A stretch of DNA of 64,000 nucleotides, from assembly GCA_964652155.1 (NCBI GenBank), contig CAZZBK010000008.1:1-64000 (forward strand), in the 5' to 3' direction. Under the pieces are notes generated by a model. The model made no database searches, was not told the DNA's origin, and saw only the letters and a list, made by a program, of their open reading frames with translations. Shown here in pieces: positions 60,456 through 64,000 of this stretch; position 1 is the first letter of the stretch; the number at the start of each line of letters is the position of its first letter. The stretch comes from CAZZBK01 sp964652155 (GTDB lineage Bacteria; Planctomycetota; Planctomycetia; Pirellulales; PNKZ01). Made by a program: the position numbers and the translations under genes.

Positions 60456-61735
60456 ACGTTTCCTTGTCGTGGGGCGCAGCCCAGGCGGTAGTAATCGAGG
60501 CTGGCCGACTCGCAACGAGCACCGTCGAGCACGCCGTAAGGATCGATCACCGTGCGGCCGGCAAGACGTTCACGGATCGCGCGAGGGTCGACCTGAGCGA
60601 ATGCTTTCCAGGGGGTGACAATCGCGAGCGCCGCGGCCCCTGAGCAGGCTTCGAGCGCCGAGCCCACCTGGGTGCAATGCGGCGCGTCGGTCAATGTTGC
60701 CTGCGGGTCATACGCCTTCAGTGGGACATGCCGCAGCGCGTGGATCAAATCGACGGCGGGCGAATTCTTAGTCGAGGTCGTGTCGGCCTTGTAGGCGATG
60801 CCCCAGACGGCCAACGGGGCGGCGGGCGAGTGTCGCAGCACGCGGTCGTGTAGCTCGCCAAGCACCCAATCGCGGCGGTGTCGACTGTTGATCCGCCATG
60901 CCTCGACGATGCTCGCGTCGGCACCGTGCTCAGCCGAGAGGCGGCTGATTGTCGCCCAATCGCGCTCCAAGTTGCCCCCCGCAATGCCCAGCCCGGGACT
61001 CAAATAAGCGTAAGGGCCAATGCGGCGATCGAGACGCAAGGCCGGGGCGATTTCCGACCAGTCGGCGCCAATTCCCTCGCATACCTCGGCGAGCATGTTC
61101 GTCACACTAACCGACGAAGTGAGATACATGTTGATAGATATTTTTGCCAGCTCGGCACTCTCGTACCGCATGGGCATGATCGGACAGTTGAACGCTTGCA
61201 GCAGCCGCTCAAACGCCTCGGGGAGCGTCTGCTGGGGATCGCGACAACCGACCATATACCGCTCGGGTTTCATGGCCCGTTCGACGGCCGCGCCGAAGAT
61301 GAGCGTTTCCACCTGATAGAACCACAGCGGCGTCTGGGCTCGATAACGGTTGGCCAGTCGGCGGGTGAACCCTGGCGTGACTTGGCTCAACAGGACGTAG
61401 ACGGTCTGTTCGTTGGCCGCGCGAGTCATGACGGATTCGATCAAGTGTTCGAGCGCGGTCGTGTCGCTCTGACCTCGGTCGTCGGTGGCGATATCCAAGG
61501 CAAATACGACCACTTCGCAATCGCGAAGAGACTCGACGGTGGTGGTTGGCTTTAATCGCGTCGAGTTGACCGCAAGCAACTCGGCGAGGCCGGGCTCGAA
61601 GAACGCCGTTTGGCCACGCTGGAGCGGCGTGACGATCTCGGCGCGGTCATCATACGCCACGACGTCGAAGCCGTGCGCGGCAAAAGCGGCGGCGGTGTTA
61701 ATGCCCAAGTGCGAGAGTCCGGCGACGCCGATCAT
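60452..61735 (-). CDS. UDP-glucose/GDP-mannose dehydrogenase-like protein lacking the catalytic cysteine
   Basis: A 427-residue protein with the three-domain layout of UDP-glucose dehydrogenases. NAD domain: MIGVAGLSHLGINTAAAFAA. The threonine region is LLSQVTPGFTRR, and the conserved Lys/Asn are K198/N202 in SAELAKISINMYLTSS. The active-site loop normally reads PGFGGSCFPKD-like with a nucleophilic cysteine; here it is SPGLGIAGGNLERDW, placing N255 where the cysteine belongs. The C-terminal domain starts at PLAVWGIAYKADTTSTKNSP. Without the cysteine, complete oxidation to a uronic acid is unlikely. Both ends overlap neighbours by ATGA. Confidence 0.88.
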   Translation of the reverse strand: MIGVAGLSHLGINTAAAFAAHGFDVVAYDDRAEIVTPLQRGQTAFFEPGLAELLAVNSTRLKPTTTVESLRDCEVVVFALDIATDDRGQSDTTALEHLIESVMTRAANEQTVYVLLSQVTPGFTRRLANRYRAQTPLWFYQVETLIFGAAVERAMKPERYMVGCRDPQQTLPEAFERLLQAFNCPIMPMRYESAELAKISINMYLTSSVSVTNMLAEVCEGIGADWSEIAPALRLDRRIGPYAYLSPGLGIAGGNLERDWATISRLSAEHGADASIVEAWRINSRHRRDWVLGELHDRVLRHSPAAPLAVWGIAYKADTTSTKNSPAVDLIHALRHVPLKAYDPQATLTDAPHCTQVGSALEACSGAAALAIVTPWKAFAQVDPRAIRERLAGRTVIDPYGVLDGARCESASLDYYRLGCAPRQGNV

Positions 61736-62658
61736 GCTGCCGCCTCTTCCTGGGTCGTGGTCAACTGCCGTAGGGCCGCGTGAATGACTCGATCGGTGGC
61801 GATGTTGGACTCGCCCCGCTCGCAGAGTTGCAAAAAGTGTTCGTATTCAAGTTGCCAAGTCGGATCGGCACATTCGATCGTTTCCGACTCTTCCAGGGGC
61901 CGACCGCTGGGCAATACGCGCTTGCGAAGCGTCCACGTGCTGGGTCCCCACTTGCACAAACAGTGAACGTGCATGCTGCCCAGTTCGCCGAAGAGATCGA
62001 GCTGAAAGGTATTTCGCCAGGAGACCATCGTGGCCTCAAAGATCAACTGCGGACTGGGCTTATTCGAGCCGAATAGCACATGGTCGGGCGCACGGTTTTC
62101 AAAGCGATCGATGCTCCACGGCCTGAACGCGCGACCCTCCAATCCCAGGCCAAAGAAGTCGACGAGGTCGAGCAGATGCGAGCCGATATCGGTGAGCACG
62201 CCCCAACCCTGATCGCGCCAGGCCGAGTTGCGCACATCTCGGGCAGTGCCGTTGCCATAGAACATCCGCAACAAGTAGACCTGACCGAGCACGCCGCGTT
62301 GCAGGTGCTCGCGGACCCGCATCAGATGAGGTTCAAAGCGATGATTGTAAGCCGTGTAGAGCGTGACTCGCTGGCGGTGCGCGAGTTCGCTCAGTTCATC
62401 GAACTCGGCCTCGCTGGCGAGCAGCGGCTTCTCGACCAGCACGTGCTTGCCGTGAGCGAGCAGATAGCGGAGGCATTCGACCTTGGCGTCGTCGGGCGTG
62501 CAGAGGCAGGCCGCGTCATAGCGGTCGAGCGGCACGTCTTCGATCCGGCGATACTCGGCCACGGGCGCAACAGGGTCGACCGTCGTGACGACGTGCGACT
62601 GAGCGACCTGTTGTCGCTTGCGTCCCTGATTGCCGAGCCCGACGATCGCGAGTCTCAT
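61732..62658 (-). CDS. Gfo/Idh/MocA family oxidoreductase
   Basis: A 308-residue NAD(P)-dependent sugar oxidoreductase. The cofactor motif is RLAIVGLGNQGRKRQQ and the catalytic EKP is E76-K77-P78 in GKHVLVEKPLLAS. NHRFEPHLMRVREHLQ and WGVLTDIGSHLLDLVDFFG, with an Asp/His pair in DIGSHLLD, complete the family pattern. Members oxidise or reduce sugar hydroxyls, for example nucleotide-sugar 3-oxidation. The gene overlaps both neighbours by 4 bases (ATGA at 61732-61735 and 62655-62658), so it is translationally coupled within the glycan operon. Confidence 0.92.
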   Translation of the reverse strand: MRLAIVGLGNQGRKRQQVAQSHVVTTVDPVAPVAEYRRIEDVPLDRYDAACLCTPDDAKVECLRYLLAHGKHVLVEKPLLASEAEFDELSELAHRQRVTLYTAYNHRFEPHLMRVREHLQRGVLGQVYLLRMFYGNGTARDVRNSAWRDQGWGVLTDIGSHLLDLVDFFGLGLEGRAFRPWSIDRFENRAPDHVLFGSNKPSPQLIFEATMVSWRNTFQLDLFGELGSMHVHCLCKWGPSTWTLRKRVLPSGRPLEESETIECADPTWQLEYEHFLQLCERGESNIATDRVIHAALRQLTTTQEEAAA

Positions 62659-64000
62659 TCGTAGTTGACCTGCTTTTCGACGGTGCGCAATTTACTCAAT
62701 ACTTGCTCAGGCGCGACGGGCGAGTTGCCTTCGTGCTCACAGGCGATCGCGGCGCTCATGCTGCCGAGAATCGAGGCGATGACGCATGAGCGGGACGCGG
62801 CCAGCCCGAGAGTTGCATACGACAGCAATGCATCGCCAGCGCCGACCGGATCGACCAAGCGATCGACGAACGAGTCGACCGTGAAGAACGACCGCACCTC
62901 GCTGTTGGGCGCGCGATACGTGATCAGCCCGCGGTCTCCCATCTTCAGGATGAGAAACTTGCACTCGGCTCGCTTGTACAGTTCAAGCGCCAACGGGCGG
63001 ACGGTCGAATCCTGATCGCCAAGCGCGAAGCGTGCTTCACGCTCGTTCGGGGTGATCAGATCGAAGCCACGAAAGTCGAGAATGTTACCCCAGCGGCTGG
63101 CCACCTGACTGTCGGCCACTTTCAGCACGTGATCGGGAATCGCCTCGGTCAGTTCGCTCACGCTCTGACGGTTAAACAGTCCGTGACGAAAATCGCTGAA
63201 CACGACAATATCGGCCGGCTCGCTGGCAAGCTGCGTTTTGAGCGTGGCGAGGATCTTGTCTGAAATCGGCCGATTGTCGAGCTTGTCGACCTTGAGCATT
63301 CGATACCCGCCGGCAATAAAAACGTTCTTCTGAATCGTGGGCCGGGTGCGGTCGACAATCGGCAGCGCCTTGACTCCGGCGTCTTGCAGGTCGTTGAGGA
63401 CAAAGTCTTTGAACGGGTCATCACCGAGCACGCTCGAGAAGGTCACCTCGGCCCCTGCGCGGCGCAGGTGCTTGGCGACGATCGCCGCGCCACCGGAATA
63501 ATCGACCTGATTCTCGAATTTCAGGCTCATCGTGGGCGTTTTGCCCACGCCGCCCGTGGGAGAGCAGAACGTGTACGAGTCGACGATCGTGTCTCCCAAT
63601 ACGTGGACGCGCAAGCCGGGAAACGTGGCCAGTGTGCGACGCAAGTCGTCGAACGTGACCGACTCGGACTCCATGAGCACGTGCAACTTGTCTGCCGAGA
63701 GGTTGGGAGGCGAGGCTTCGATGACCGCCGACGACGAATAGATCACATCCCCCGGCGTGAAGATGATCTCACCGCCGTAGCTTTCGAGCACCGCGAGCTC
63801 TTGAGCTGTATTGGGATGGATACCTGCCGCGTTATATTCATAACCCTTGGCAAAATAGTCGGGCTGAATAAACTTCAGGTTGTCGAGTGGCGTGGGGTTG
63901 TCGTCGATTACGACGTAGTCGACGACCTCGAGCGCGGCGAGGTTCATCGCCCGCAATTGCTGTGGCACGTAGGGTCGCAGATTGGCCTTTTGGATGTGCG
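62655..64000 (-). CDS. sugar nucleotidyltransferase - PfkB kinase fusion (HldE-like, reversed order), 5'-truncated by window edge
   Basis: At least 447 residues, open through the right window edge; a GTG at 63968 lies in the frame but homology continues upstream of it. The N-terminal part (LRAMNLAALEVVDYVVIDDNPTPLD, in two adjoining blocks) is the second half of a RfaE-type cytidylyltransferase, whose nucleotide-binding HxGH motif would be outside the window. The C-terminal part is a ribokinase/PfkB kinase: RVHVLGDTIVDSY, YSGGAAIVAKHLRRAGAEVT and the catalytic DPVGAGDALLSY. Bifunctional HldE has kinase first, transferase second; here the order is opposite. Probably it phosphorylates and activates a heptose-like sugar. 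ATGA overlap with the next gene. Confidence 0.85.
   Translation of the reverse strand, partial: HIQKANLRPYVPQQLRAMNLAALEVVDYVVIDDNPTPLDNLKFIQPDYFAKGYEYNAAGIHPNTAQELAVLESYGGEIIFTPGDVIYSSSAVIEASPPNLSADKLHVLMESESVTFDDLRRTLATFPGLRVHVLGDTIVDSYTFCSPTGGVGKTPTMSLKFENQVDYSGGAAIVAKHLRRAGAEVTFSSVLGDDPFKDFVLNDLQDAGVKALPIVDRTRPTIQKNVFIAGGYRMLKVDKLDNRPISDKILATLKTQLASEPADIVVFSDFRHGLFNRQSVSELTEAIPDHVLKVADSQVASRWGNILDFRGFDLITPNEREARFALGDQDSTVRPLALELYKRAECKFLILKMGDRGLITYRAPNSEVRSFFTVDSFVDRLVDPVGAGDALLSYATLGLAASRSCVIASILGSMSAAIACEHEGNSPVAPEQVLSKLRTVEKQVNYE

Noticed and set aside
60452..61735. Simple annotation as UDP-glucose 6-dehydrogenase
   Set aside because: The catalytic cysteine is replaced by asparagine, so that reaction should not be assumed.
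1..64000. CRISPR arrays, transposases, integrases, prophage genes, rRNA operons
   Set aside because: I saw no regularly spaced repeats, no transposase or integrase motifs and no rRNA-like sequence on either strand.

Overview
The window is GC-rich, gene-dense bacterial DNA and almost certainly comes from a planctomycete of the Pirellulales/Planctomycetia type. The evidence is a cluster of families largely characteristic of that phylum: a DUF1501 secreted protein, a DUF1549/DUF1553 cytochrome-like protein, a PPC-domain protein and a cytochrome c plus WD40 protein. An orphan mraZ, an ECF sigma factor with a minimal partner, an N-terminal-kinase Ser/Thr kinase and a DUF1080 protein point the same way. 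I assign no species. No rRNA, tRNA, CRISPR array, transposase or prophage is visible.

Layout. 1-2.2 kb: ECF sigma factor and small partner, DinB-like protein, orphan mraZ with its own operator array. 2.5-13.1 kb (minus strand): the four large planctomycete surface/periplasmic proteins; two adjacent ones share an Ala/Lys/Asp-rich coiled-coil insertion. 13.4-19.2 kb: small lipoprotein, small membrane protein, ispG (MEP pathway), trmL, dihydrolipoyl dehydrogenase, an overlapping pair of TIR-domain genes and a PIG-L deacetylase. 19.4-25.8 kb: gamma-glutamyltransferase divergent from an RraA / M81 peptidase / alpha-beta hydrolase run, then a small unknown gene and an amidohydrolase. 26.2-33.5 kb (minus): beta-keto acid cleavage enzyme with a 3-hydroxyacyl dehydrogenase, truB, an MmgE/PrpD protein, a di-heme peroxidase lipoprotein, aquaporin and thiol peroxidase. 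33.7-38.7 kb (plus): medium-chain dehydrogenase, outer-membrane beta-barrel protein, Ser/Thr kinase, hemB. 38.8-44.8 kb (minus): a sugar-acid cluster (dehydrogenase, tagaturonate epimerase, SDR, TIM-barrel isomerase, FucU-like mutarotase) and xseA. 45-51.9 kb: SixA phosphatase, ketoacyl synthase III, rmlA, an unknown Rossmann protein, a SET-domain protein, rmlD, rhomboid protease and a DUF1080 protein.

51.9-64 kb (minus, running off the right edge) is a tight cell-surface glycan operon of at least twelve genes, many joined by ATGA overlaps. It encodes a sugar nucleotidyltransferase-kinase fusion in the opposite domain order to HldE, an oxidoreductase, a UDP-glucose-dehydrogenase-like protein lacking the catalytic cysteine, an SDR epimerase lacking the catalytic lysine, a two-subunit transketolase, UDP-galactopyranose mutase, a glycosyltransferase-like protein and four methyltransferases. 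Together these suggest synthesis and methylation of an unusual sugar. I consider it, together with the TIR pair, the best candidate for undescribed biology here.

Non-coding structure includes two copies of a roughly 108-bp element with inverted ends (19.2 and 51.1 kb), a hairpin family built on GGGGACTGTCCC (15.9, 25.9 and a fragment at 38.8 kb), and a 22-bp-arm hairpin at 40.1 kb. All gene functions are inferred from sequence motifs read by eye; no database search was run.
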